Positions 21,563 through 29,345 of a DNA stretch of 64,000 bases are shown here, piece after piece. The notes below the pieces were generated by a model. The model was not told the DNA's origin and did not search any database. It saw nothing but the letters and a program-made list of their open reading frames with translations. The position numbers and the translations under genes were made by a program. Position 1 is the stretch's first letter; each line of letters starts with the position of its first letter. Source of the stretch: a virus; the IMG/VR virus record IMGVR_UViG_3300037316_000032, positions 1-64,000 of that record, one strand, 5' to 3'.

Positions 21563-23118
21563 TGCCGGTAATCGTTTCCAAAGCCACGAAACAACTCTTG
21601 GTGCCGCGCGTTACCGCGGTGGTAAATCTTTTTCCCGAGGCCGACACGCTGACTCACCAGTCGCAAGATTACCTCGTCTTGCCGCACAAGCTGCGCGAAT
21701 ATAAAATCCTCAAGCATCTGGGCTTCAAACTCCCCAACCCGTTCCTGACGTATTACGATTGGAAAGGTGGCAAGCCCTTCGCCGTGCAACGCTCGACGGT
21801 TGGACTTTGCACCACCAACCCGCGCGCCTATGTGTTGAATGACATGGGCACCGGCAAGACCAGGGCGGCGCTGTGGGCGTGGGATGCACTGAATGACGAA
21901 GGGTATGCGAAAAAACTCTTGGTCGTCGCACCCTTGTCTACTCTCAATTTCGTGTGGGCGCGGGAGTGTTTTGCGACACTTCCAAGGCGCAAGGTGGTCG
22001 TGCTACATGGCACGAAACAGCAGCGCCTAAACAAGCTGGCCGAGAACGCCGACATTTACGTCATCAATCACGATGGGATAAAAGTGATCCACGAAGCGTT
22101 GGAAGCGCGCATGGATATCGACACGCTGATCCTCGATGAGTTAGCTGTGTATCGGAACAACTCTGATCGCTCCAAGCTCATGCGCAAGTTCGCAGAACGC
22201 TTCCAGTGGGTCTGGGGTATGAGCGGCGAGCCGATGCCCAACTCACCTGTCGATGTGTGGTCGCAATGCAAGATCATCACTCCGTCCAGTGTGCCGAAGT
22301 ACAAGCGGCAGGCCGAGGACATGCTGATGACCCGCGTAAGCCAGTTCATCCTGCGCCCTAAGCCCGATGCCGTGGACACAGCGTTTCGCTGGATGCAGCC
22401 GGCAGTTCGGTTCGCCCTCGATGATGTGGTGGAGCTACCGGATAGTATCTCGCGCACGATCGACGTGGAGCTGAGCGCCCAGCAGAAAGAAATCTACCAC
22501 AAGGTAGCGACCGAGTTCCAGGCGATGGTCAAGGACAAGTCCATCACCGCGTTGAACGCCGGGGTGGCCATGAACAAGCTCCTTCAGATCGCGGGCGGGT
22601 GGGTTTACTCTGGTTCGCCAGTTCAGACGATTAAGCTCGATAACAAGGCGCGGATTGACACTCTTGTAGACTTGGTAAATTCTGCCGCGCGCAAGGTGTT
22701 GGTGTTCGCACCGTTCAGGCACACGATCCAAGGCATATCGGAAGTGTTCTCCGGTCTGAAAGAACCCATCGAGCATGTGGTCATACATGGGGATGTGGCC
22801 GACCGGGACCAGATATTTAATTTGTTCCAAAACACCGACAAATACAAGGTGTTACTGGCGCACCCACAGTGCTTGGCGCACGGCCTGACTCTGACAGCCG
22901 CTGACACTATCATTTGGTACTCGCCAACGGCGTCTTTGGATATCTACGACCAAGCGAACGCCCGCATCCGGCGCGTGGGGCAGCATCACAAACAACAAAT
23001 TCTTCATATCCAATCAACTCCTGTTGAACGGAAGATTTACTCTTTACTTCGGACCAAAACTAAGATACAGGATCAACTACTGGAAATGTTTGAGAACGCA
23101 ACGGAGAAGGCAACATGA
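21562..23118 (+). CDS. SNF2/DEAD-type superfamily 2 helicase
   Basis: A 518-residue SF2 protein. Motif I is GTGKT (96-100), motif II is LILDELA (189-195), a SAT-like MSGEPMPNSP follows motif II, and the C-terminal RecA domain shows the segment with IHGDVADRD and motif VI QANARIRRVGQ. The order and the spacing of motif VI with HxGQ fit SNF2-type ATPases that translocate on double-stranded DNA. Many phages carry one in the replication block. Motif II is DELA rather than DEAH. Palindrome site 10 lies near the start, encoding VTAVV. Confidence 0.88.
   Translation: MPVIVSKATKQLLVPRVTAVVNLFPEADTLTHQSQDYLVLPHKLREYKILKHLGFKLPNPFLTYYDWKGGKPFAVQRSTVGLCTTNPRAYVLNDMGTGKTRAALWAWDALNDEGYAKKLLVVAPLSTLNFVWARECFATLPRRKVVVLHGTKQQRLNKLAENADIYVINHDGIKVIHEALEARMDIDTLILDELAVYRNNSDRSKLMRKFAERFQWVWGMSGEPMPNSPVDVWSQCKIITPSSVPKYKRQAEDMLMTRVSQFILRPKPDAVDTAFRWMQPAVRFALDDVVELPDSISRTIDVELSAQQKEIYHKVATEFQAMVKDKSITALNAGVAMNKLLQIAGGWVYSGSPVQTIKLDNKARIDTLVDLVNSAARKVLVFAPFRHTIQGISEVFSGLKEPIEHVVIHGDVADRDQIFNLFQNTDKYKVLLAHPQCLAHGLTLTAADTIIWYSPTASLDIYDQANARIRRVGQHHKQQILHIQSTPVERKIYSLLRTKTKIQDQLLEMFENATEKAT
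21611..21625. repeat. 15-bp palindrome TTACCGCGGTGGTAA (site 10, one mismatch)
   Basis: Right arm is TGGTAA rather than CGGTAA. Inside the N-terminal part of the helicase gene, encoding Val-Thr-Ala-Val-Val-Asn in the common register. Confidence 0.75.
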
Positions 23119-23324
23119 CAATCCCCAAACAGACAAAAGCGCGCATGGCAGCGTACAAAAAGAAAGCCATGTGGTCCCCGCCCGCATGTACCTACTGTGG
23201 CACAAAATTCGGTGGCCGCGACCTCGGGTCACATGTAGACAACGAGCATAGGTTTACCCCCCTCTGTTGCGGGTGTTATTATGATGATCCGCGTCGGCGT
23301 GCTACAAGGTGGACGATGCCGTGA
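23115..23324 (+). CDS. small zinc-finger protein (69 aa)
   Basis: ATGA-coupled to the helicase. After a basic start, CTYCGTKFGGRDLGSHVDNEH forms a C2H2-like finger (CxxC then H-x5-H). A further CCGC motif follows. Likely nucleic-acid binding. Ends in a GTGA overlap with the HNH gene. Confidence 0.6.
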   Translation: MTIPKQTKARMAAYKKKAMWSPPACTYCGTKFGGRDLGSHVDNEHRFTPLCCGCYYDDPRRRATRWTMP

Positions 23325-23767
23325 GGCGAAGTTACGCAGGAATAGGAAACCCGAAGTTTCGCCACGGCGAAACTGGTTCGCGGCGATGGCGCGCGTGGGT
23401 AGATATGCGCCTACGTTGTACCAACAAGAACCGAAAAGATTTTAATAATTATGGTGGCCGCGGTATTTGTGTCTGCAAGCGGTGGGAGGACTACGATGCC
23501 TTTGCGGTTGACATGGGGCCGCACCCAGGCAAGGGGTGGACACTTGACCGGCGAAACACCAACGGCCACTACTGCAAATCGAATTGCCGGTGGGCTACTC
23601 GCACGACCCAGAATAGGAACCAGCGACGTACAAAATTTACTGCCTTGGTAGTCGGAGAAATCCGTAGCCGGTATGCGGCTGGAGAAACACAAGTCGCCCT
23701 TGCTAAAGAGTTCAAAACGTGGCAGGGGTATATCTCTAACTTGATCAGTCGGAGGGTATGGAAATGA
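23321..23767 (+). CDS. HNH homing-type endonuclease
   Basis: The GTG at 23321 overlaps the previous TGA. The 148-residue protein shows the common layout of phage HNH enzymes with AP2-like features: WVDMRLRCTNKNRKDF, YGGRGICVCKRWEDYDAF, a later TLDRRNTNGHYCKSNCRWAT and NRNQRRT. A C-terminal helix-turn-helix (VGEIRSRYAAGETQVALAKEF) resembles DNA-targeting modules. Likely a free-standing homing endonuclease inserted between replication genes; the canonical final H is replaced in part by CKSNCRW. Confidence 0.8.
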   Translation: MRRSYAGIGNPKFRHGETGSRRWRAWVDMRLRCTNKNRKDFNNYGGRGICVCKRWEDYDAFAVDMGPHPGKGWTLDRRNTNGHYCKSNCRWATRTTQNRNQRRTKFTALVVGEIRSRYAAGETQVALAKEFKTWQGYISNLISRRVWK

Positions 23768-24165
23768 GCGACCTTCAAACTACAATCGATAAAAGAGTGG
23801 ACCAGTATATCCAGGTTCGCAACGCGCTCAAAAAGCTTGATGATGAGTTTGAGCAGAAGCGGAAACCTCTCGTTGAGGTTCAACAAATGTTGAGCGGCTG
23901 GATGCAGGCGTTCTTAACGAAGGCAAAAGCAGATAGTGTTAAGACCGCGCATGGGACTTGCTACCAGTCCACGCGATACACCGCGTCGTTGGCCGACCCC
24001 GAGGCATTTATGAATTTCGTGATCGCCAATCAGGCGTTCGATCTCATTGACCGCAAAGCTAACGCTACAGCTTGTAGGGACTATGCGACCGAACACAAGA
24101 CATTGCCGCCCGGCGTAAATATGAGCGCCGTCAAGACCGTGGGTGTTCGTAGCCCACGCACCTAA
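23764..24165 (+). CDS. conserved phage protein (133 aa), replication block
   Basis: ATGA-coupled start (MSDLQTTIDKRVDQYIQVRNAL). An N-terminal coiled-coil helix (to about residue 55) leads to a domain reading SVKTAHGTCYQSTRYTASLADPEAF and ending PPGVNMSAVKTVGVRS. I recall this pattern as a frequent phage protein located before SSB-like and primase genes, of unproven function. Palindrome site 11 begins right after the stop. Confidence 0.65.
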   Translation: MSDLQTTIDKRVDQYIQVRNALKKLDDEFEQKRKPLVEVQQMLSGWMQAFLTKAKADSVKTAHGTCYQSTRYTASLADPEAFMNFVIANQAFDLIDRKANATACRDYATEHKTLPPGVNMSAVKTVGVRSPRT

Positions 24166-24166
24166 A

Positions 24167-24181
24167 TTACCGTGACGGTAA
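24167..24181. repeat. 15-bp palindrome TTACCGTGACGGTAA (site 11)
   Basis: Perfect arms around TGA, one base after the stop at 24165 and 20 bp before the ATG at 24202, directly ahead of its ribosome site. Confidence 0.9.
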
Positions 24182-24201
24182 TCAACCCCCAGGAGAACCC
24201 G

Positions 24202-25296
24202 ATGGGAACGGAAATGGAAGTGTTCAAAAACTCTAAGCCCGCGCAGGCTTTTACCGGGGAACCGGTGGAGAGCTTGGCCGAGGGCATTGGCTCCAGTTAC
24301 GGGGTCATCCACTACAAAGGGAAGGTGTGGTCGCTGCGCTACCGCGGCGAACAGTTCACCTTTACTCGCCCCGACGATGGCACCCCGGTAGGGCACATCG
24401 ACGTGATCATATTGGGAAAGGGCAAACAAAAGTCCAAATCCTACTATGAAGCATATGACCAGAACGCCACTGGTGGGCGCCCGATCTGCGCCTCTATCGA
24501 CGGGGTTGTGCCCGACGATGACGTGACCAAGCAACAGTCAGTAGCGTGTGGCATCTGCCCGCGCAACGTCTGGAAGACCAACGCCGAGGGTCGCAAGAGC
24601 CGGGAATGTTCCGACTATATGCGCCTTGCCGTCCTGCTCCTGCCGACGCAGACCAAGCTCGCTATTGGCTCTGCTCTGATGGAGCCGGTGTTCCTCCGTG
24701 TCCCGCCTGCATCGCTAAACAATCTGGCGGTGTTTGGCGAAACCATGAGCGGGCAGGGCTGGCCGATGCACTCGTTCGTGACCCGCATCCGGTTCAACCC
24801 GGACGTGGCGCACCCCGAAATGGTGTTTTCGGCGCTCCAGGCCCTGACCGATGCCGAAGGCCCTGTGATCAACCCTCTGCGCAAGGACGCGCTTACCCTG
24901 CGCATTACAGGGGGCGATCAGGCTCCCAGGGAGCAGCCGGTGGCCCTGGCAGCCTCAGCGGCCCCGCCAGCGGCTCCAGCGCCTGCGCCTGCGCCTGTTA
25001 CCGCCACGGTAATCCCCCCGAAGCCTGTTGAGCCCACAACGGTAGATACGGGCCTATCCAGCCTGACGGGCAAGGATACGTTGATCAAGATCGTGGAACC
25101 CCCGCCGCCGAAGGTACAGTTGGCTGAAACGGTTCAGGTAGACCCGCCTCTGGCTGGTCCAATCCTGGATTTGACCGCCAACCCCCCGGCAGCTCCGGCT
25201 CCGCAAGCAGCCGCACAAACTGTGCAAGATACCGGTGAACCCGAGGTAAGCGATGCAGCGTTGGACGCGCGGATTTCAGGTCTTCTGAAAATCTAA
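24202..25296 (+). CDS. conserved replication-associated protein, possible ssDNA-binding type
   Basis: The ATG at 24202 has an AGGAG ribosome site. Residues 1-245 form a globular domain (VWSLRYRGEQFTFTRPDDG, HIDVIILGKG, a Cys set with ACGICPRNVWK and RECSDYMRLAVLLLP). The rest is a long Pro/Ala-rich disordered linker ending in an acidic-to-helical tail. The layout, the acidic C-terminus and the location before the primase-helicase suggest a replication accessory or single-strand-binding role, but I cannot name the family. Palindrome site 12 lies in the Pro-Ala linker. Confidence 0.65.
   Translation: MGTEMEVFKNSKPAQAFTGEPVESLAEGIGSSYGVIHYKGKVWSLRYRGEQFTFTRPDDGTPVGHIDVIILGKGKQKSKSYYEAYDQNATGGRPICASIDGVVPDDDVTKQQSVACGICPRNVWKTNAEGRKSRECSDYMRLAVLLLPTQTKLAIGSALMEPVFLRVPPASLNNLAVFGETMSGQGWPMHSFVTRIRFNPDVAHPEMVFSALQALTDAEGPVINPLRKDALTLRITGGDQAPREQPVALAASAAPPAAPAPAPAPVTATVIPPKPVEPTTVDTGLSSLTGKDTLIKIVEPPPPKVQLAETVQVDPPLAGPILDLTANPPAAPAPQAAAQTVQDTGEPEVSDAALDARISGLLKI
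24998..25012. repeat. 15-bp palindrome TTACCGCCACGGTAA (site 12)
   Basis: Perfect arms around CCA, in the disordered Pro-Ala linker of the preceding gene, encoding Val-Thr-Ala-Thr-Val. The surrounding residues are PAPAP and PPKP, so the block looks inserted. Confidence 0.9.
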
Positions 25297-25301
25297 GTCC
25301 A

Positions 25302-28300
25302 ATGGCTACATTAAGCGAGTTCATGTCCCGAGTTGTGGCGTGGCCGTCCGATCCAACGGGCGGCTACGTCAACTTGCATTGGAAAACCCGCAACCCAAAA
25401 TATCCGGGGAAAGAGTTCTGGAGCGGCAGGCCGACGCAGACAGTGAAGGGGTTCGTTGATATTGTTCATTGGTCAGTGGGCAGCAAAAATATCACGGATA
25501 TCTATTACTGCCTGTCCACACAGAACGCGATTGGCAAGGACAGTCACGGCCGTACTAAGGTGCTAAGGTTGCAAGACAACGCCACGGCGCTCAAGGCAAT
25601 CTGGCTCGACATTGATATCAAGACGCCGCCACACGGCTACGCTACAATAGGGGAGGCCCTCGATGCACTGGAAAACTTCATCCGAGCCGCCGCCCTACCT
25701 GTGCCTACTGCCCTTGTCGGTAGCGGCGGCGGTCTTCATGTGTACTGGATTAGTGATCGTCCTCTTACGGTAGCGGAATGGAGGCCATATGCGGAAGGGC
25801 TTAAAACAGTTGCTCTCCAATTCGGATTGCGTTGCGATGCCGGTGTCACTACTGACTGTGCCAGGGTGCTTCGCGTACCCGAAACATCCAACTTCAAATC
25901 AGAGCCACCCAAGCCGGTACGCCTCCTCGGCCTCCGAGCCGACGATTATGTTTTCGCAACAGACCTTTCTGCGCTGGCTCAAGTGGCGCCGACAGCTCCA
26001 AGCCCCGTACACCCGAAAACGACGCTTGATGAAACTAAATTCCCCAAGCGCCCCATTCCTCCTGGGGGCATTGAAAGCCTTGCAGAAGGACTTGGATATG
26101 AGGATGGCCCGCCTTTAGACCCGAAGCCAATAATCAAAGGGTGCCCGTTCCTGCGCACGGCCTTTGTCACTGGCGGCAAAGACTACACACAGCCGATGTG
26201 GAACCTCTCGACGTTGGCCGCAACATGGATGGAGAACGGACATGCGCTCGCTCATCAGTTTGGCAATAAGCATCCTGGCTACAGCGTGGACAGTACTGAG
26301 GCTCTTTGGAACCGGAAAAATAAAGAGCGCGAGGTTCGTAACCTCGGATGGCCATCATGTACCGCTATCCAAGCTGCCGGCTGCGCTGCATGTGCTAGTT
26401 GCCCGCACCTTGCGAAACGAAAATCGCCGCTGAATTTGGCTGCGCCAGTAGTGACAAATGTGTCACAGCCCGCGCCTGGAGTTGTCGTTCAGAAAAGCGA
26501 TATCCTGCTTCCGGCTGGATACTCGCTCGACCCGAATGGGTTGATCAGCAAGATCGTTGAGGAGCCGGTAAAAGGGGGACCGCCGATCACCAAGTTGGTC
26601 CCGATATTTCACTGTAAGATCACAGCCCCGTGGCACCAGCTTGGGCCCGAGGCTTTGAATTTCACAGTGTCCACAGATAAAGGAAACTTGAAAGCAGTAT
26701 CAGTGCCGATGAAAGATATGGCCACCGCGTCCGATCTCATGCGATGGATGCTTGGTCACTCGATTACCCCTTGCGTCAAGCACGCAACAACCGTACAGGA
26801 GTTCGCCGTGAGCTGGATATCAAAACTGCGCGACGCGCAAAAGGCTACTTCATCGCTACCGTTTGGCTGGCTGTATGACCAGGGCAAGCGCCGTGGGTTC
26901 GTCTACGGCGGCATAATCATGAAGGACGATGGCACCGACAGCCCCTCTGGGTATGGCGATGCCGAAATCCGCAAGCAGTACAGCCCGACCGGGCAACTGA
27001 CGCCGTGGCTGGATGCGCTCAAGGTCATCCTCGATCAGAAGCGCCCCGAGCTGGAGTGCATCGTGGCGACAGCTTTCGCGGCGCCGCTGATGGTCTGCCC
27101 CGGCGAGTATAACATGCTGCTCAGCGTGTATGGAGAAACCGGCGCTAACAAATCCTCAGCTATGAACGTGGCGACGGCTGTGTGGGGGCACCCCAAGCTG
27201 GCGAAGGAAGTCACCTTGACGACTTCCCGATCAGCCGTTGGCAAGATGGGCGAGATAAGGAACCTGCCATTGTATTGGGACGAAATCAAGAACAAGAAGA
27301 CCCAGGTCAAAGTTTTCGATGCCATCTTCGGCACCGAGGGCGTCGGCCCTGGTCGCATGGCCTCTGACACATCGCAGCGTCCCAAGACTGATTGGCAAAC
27401 GATGATGTGCATCTGCGCCAATATCAGCTTCATCGACTGCGTGGCCAAGGAGTTGCGGCAGTCAGCGGCGGGCATGCAGCGCGTCATGGAATACAAGATC
27501 AAGAAGCCGCCAGCCGGGGCACCAGGACAGCTACAGTCTTACGATGCCACCCGCATCATGCAGCATCTGGAACACAACTACGGGGTCATGGGCCTCAAGT
27601 ATGCCAAGATGCTCGCGTCAGACCCGGTGGCGATTGACGGCTACGTCATGCAGGTCGTGGACTCGTTCGCCAGGGAGCTTGGCATGGTTCCGGAAGAACG
27701 GTTCTGGGCGGCGGGAGCGGGCGTGATCCTGGCCGGTGCTGGTCTGGCTAACGAGCTGTTGAAAGTATCAGGCTTCGCTGGGCAGTTCGATATACCCGGT
27801 CTGCGCAAGCTGCTCAAAGCGACAGTCATCCACATGCGCACCCGCATCCTCACCGATAACGTGGAAGGTGGCACGGAGGACAATACCGAGAGTGTGCTGA
27901 CCGGGTTCCTCAAGGCGTTCACCGCCGAGACTGTCTACACGGACACCTATCCGATGGGCCAAGGCAAGCCGAAGCTGGTGACGGTCTTGGAGCCGTCGCC
28001 GTCGCTTCAGCACCCGAAGCCGATCCAGGTTCATTGGGCGGTCCAGGACAAGCTGTTGCGGATTAGCCGGGATGCTTTTACCGAGTGGTTAGGCACCAAC
28101 AACATGTCCGTGGCAGACGTGATGGATGGGCTAAAAAATCATTTCAAAATGACCACCGTGAAGTCTCGGTTGGCGGCTGGGACGCTCTATCCGTGCGGGC
28201 GAGAAATGCTCATGCACATTCCAGTCCCTGACGACTCGCCACTGGCCGAGCAAATGTACGCGCACGGCGGGGCGCCCGATGGGTGGACCCCGCCAGTTAC

Positions 28301-28412
28301 CGCGGCGGTAACGCCCAAATTTGAAGGGACACCGGCGCCGCTTAGCGTGGACATGGATAAAGCCCGCGCGCAGGCAGTGAAGGACTTAGAACTTGTCAGG
28401 AGTCAAACATGA
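25302..28412 (+). CDS. primase-helicase (AEP primase domain plus DUF927-type ATPase domain)
   Basis: A 1036-residue protein. The N-terminal domain matches archaeo-eukaryotic primases: motif 1 IWLDIDIK (Asp103, Asp105), motif 2 GGGLHVYW (His146) and a third segment near CARVLRVPETSNFK. The C-terminal half carries Walker A GETGANKSS (about 610-618) and a Walker B-like LYWDEIK (about 656-662), in the style of DUF927 helicase-like ATPases. A Cys cluster (CAACASC) near residue 365 may bind zinc. It is the replicative primase-helicase candidate. Palindrome site 13 lies near the C-terminus, in a linker. Confidence 0.82.
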   Translation: MATLSEFMSRVVAWPSDPTGGYVNLHWKTRNPKYPGKEFWSGRPTQTVKGFVDIVHWSVGSKNITDIYYCLSTQNAIGKDSHGRTKVLRLQDNATALKAIWLDIDIKTPPHGYATIGEALDALENFIRAAALPVPTALVGSGGGLHVYWISDRPLTVAEWRPYAEGLKTVALQFGLRCDAGVTTDCARVLRVPETSNFKSEPPKPVRLLGLRADDYVFATDLSALAQVAPTAPSPVHPKTTLDETKFPKRPIPPGGIESLAEGLGYEDGPPLDPKPIIKGCPFLRTAFVTGGKDYTQPMWNLSTLAATWMENGHALAHQFGNKHPGYSVDSTEALWNRKNKEREVRNLGWPSCTAIQAAGCAACASCPHLAKRKSPLNLAAPVVTNVSQPAPGVVVQKSDILLPAGYSLDPNGLISKIVEEPVKGGPPITKLVPIFHCKITAPWHQLGPEALNFTVSTDKGNLKAVSVPMKDMATASDLMRWMLGHSITPCVKHATTVQEFAVSWISKLRDAQKATSSLPFGWLYDQGKRRGFVYGGIIMKDDGTDSPSGYGDAEIRKQYSPTGQLTPWLDALKVILDQKRPELECIVATAFAAPLMVCPGEYNMLLSVYGETGANKSSAMNVATAVWGHPKLAKEVTLTTSRSAVGKMGEIRNLPLYWDEIKNKKTQVKVFDAIFGTEGVGPGRMASDTSQRPKTDWQTMMCICANISFIDCVAKELRQSAAGMQRVMEYKIKKPPAGAPGQLQSYDATRIMQHLEHNYGVMGLKYAKMLASDPVAIDGYVMQVVDSFARELGMVPEERFWAAGAGVILAGAGLANELLKVSGFAGQFDIPGLRKLLKATVIHMRTRILTDNVEGGTEDNTESVLTGFLKAFTAETVYTDTYPMGQGKPKLVTVLEPSPSLQHPKPIQVHWAVQDKLLRISRDAFTEWLGTNNMSVADVMDGLKNHFKMTTVKSRLAAGTLYPCGREMLMHIPVPDDSPLAEQMYAHGGAPDGWTPPVTAAVTPKFEGTPAPLSVDMDKARAQAVKDLELVRSQT
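28297..28311. repeat. 15-bp palindrome TTACCGCGGCGGTAA (site 13)
   Basis: Perfect arms around CGG, near the 3' end of the primase-helicase gene, encoding Val-Thr-Ala-Ala-Val in a Pro-rich linker. Confidence 0.9.
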
Positions 28413-28561
28413 GTCGGAAGCACCAAGGATATTCGGACTTAGCGATGGCGTTCGGGCGCGCTTGTGGGTTTATTTTAGTCGTTAGCTTCAGCGCGTTCGT
28501 TGCAATCTGGAGCATCAGTTGGATCATCAAGGCTGTCAAAATAATTTACGCCAGTATATAG
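28409..28561 (+). CDS. small membrane protein (50 aa)
   Basis: ATGA-coupled to the primase-helicase. A polar start is followed by one long hydrophobic helix (GFILVVSFSAFVAIWSISWI) and a short basic end. Its 3' end overlaps the 3' end of the convergent acetyltransferase gene by 26 bases. Last gene of the rightward block. Confidence 0.5.
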   Translation: MSRKHQGYSDLAMAFGRACGFILVVSFSAFVAIWSISWIIKAVKIIYASI

Positions 28562-28982
28562 TGTGGCGGAACCCCCACGGCGTTTTTGGCGCGTAGATTT
28601 TATAGCCCTCGTTGATCAAGCTGTTGGCCGACGCCGGTGTGTCACTGGTGTCAGATACGCACCCTTTCCATTTTAGTTTTCGGGCATAACGTTCACGCAC
28701 CCTGATCATTCGTTGCTGGATGCCCTGGCCGCGATATTTCGGATGCACACCGGCCCGCGCAAGGTAGCCAAACCCTTTATTCAGTTTGCCCGGCAGGAGG
28801 CCAGCAAAGGCAATCGGCTTGGCGTCGTCAAAAACGAGCCACCAATAGCCGCCTTCAAATTCTTCAGTTTTTAGACGGGGGCAAGTGTCGTCCGTAAAGC
28901 AAAGGGCGTGGAGAGCGTGCAGCTCCTCAGCCCAAAACTCATCAGTAGCGTCCACACGCTTGATGGCGAACGGCCTATACAT
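28536..28982 (-). CDS. GNAT-family acetyltransferase
   Basis: The ATG at 28982 (MYRPFAIKRVD) has a GGGGGG purine-rich site; the longer frame runs into the upstream gene. The 148-residue protein shows the GNAT motif A, GVHPKYRGQGIQQRMI (about 78-93), with the acetyl-CoA-binding R/QxxGxG/A loop at RGQG, and the order of strands fits a full GNAT fold. Similar enzymes occur at the end of phage structural operons. The substrate is unknown. Tail-to-tail with the rightward replication genes. Confidence 0.8.
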   Translation of the reverse strand: MYRPFAIKRVDATDEFWAEELHALHALCFTDDTCPRLKTEEFEGGYWWLVFDDAKPIAFAGLLPGKLNKGFGYLARAGVHPKYRGQGIQQRMIRVRERYARKLKWKGCVSDTSDTPASANSLINEGYKIYAPKTPWGFRHTIYWRKLF

Positions 28983-28995
28983 AATCGCCCCCCGG

Positions 28996-29325
28996 TCATC
29001 GCTTGAGGACCTTCGCGGTATTCTTCGGCACGACACCGGGGCTTTTGGTTCCCTTGCCAAAGTCTTCATCTGAGGATTTGTTCTTTTCCGTGGTGAACTC
29101 GTTCGGCGTTTTCAGAAAGTCAGTCGTGCGCCCGAGAACGGACCCACCCTTGGCATATTTGACATTGGCGATATCGCCACCTTTTGCATATGACATGTGC
29201 CGCCCCTTGTCTGCTTGGTTGAAGTCTTTCGCTACTGAAACGGGCGGTCCGCCGCCACCTGGTTTATGCCACCCGTGGGCCACTGCGGCCATCAGGCGGG
29301 CTTGAGCTTTTGATGTGCTTGGCAT
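28996..29325 (-). CDS. conserved small structural-region protein (109 aa)
   Basis: Starts MPSTSKAQARLMAAVAHGW and includes PVSVAKDFNQADKGRHM, a pattern I recall as common in phage structural regions (SKAQxRLM, then VAKDFxxADKG). The rest is low-complexity with two AKGG repeats and a basic C-terminus. Downstream of the largest virion protein. Possibly a minor virion protein. Confidence 0.6.
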   Translation of the reverse strand: MPSTSKAQARLMAAVAHGWHKPGGGGPPVSVAKDFNQADKGRHMSYAKGGDIANVKYAKGGSVLGRTTDFLKTPNEFTTEKNKSSDEDFGKGTKSPGVVPKNTAKVLKR

Positions 29326-29345
29326 AACACGCTCCCCTTAAAAAG

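Noticed and set aside
28070-28095. TTACCGAGTGGTTA as a palindrome variant
   Set aside because: Spacing and right arm deviate; probably a chance coding match.
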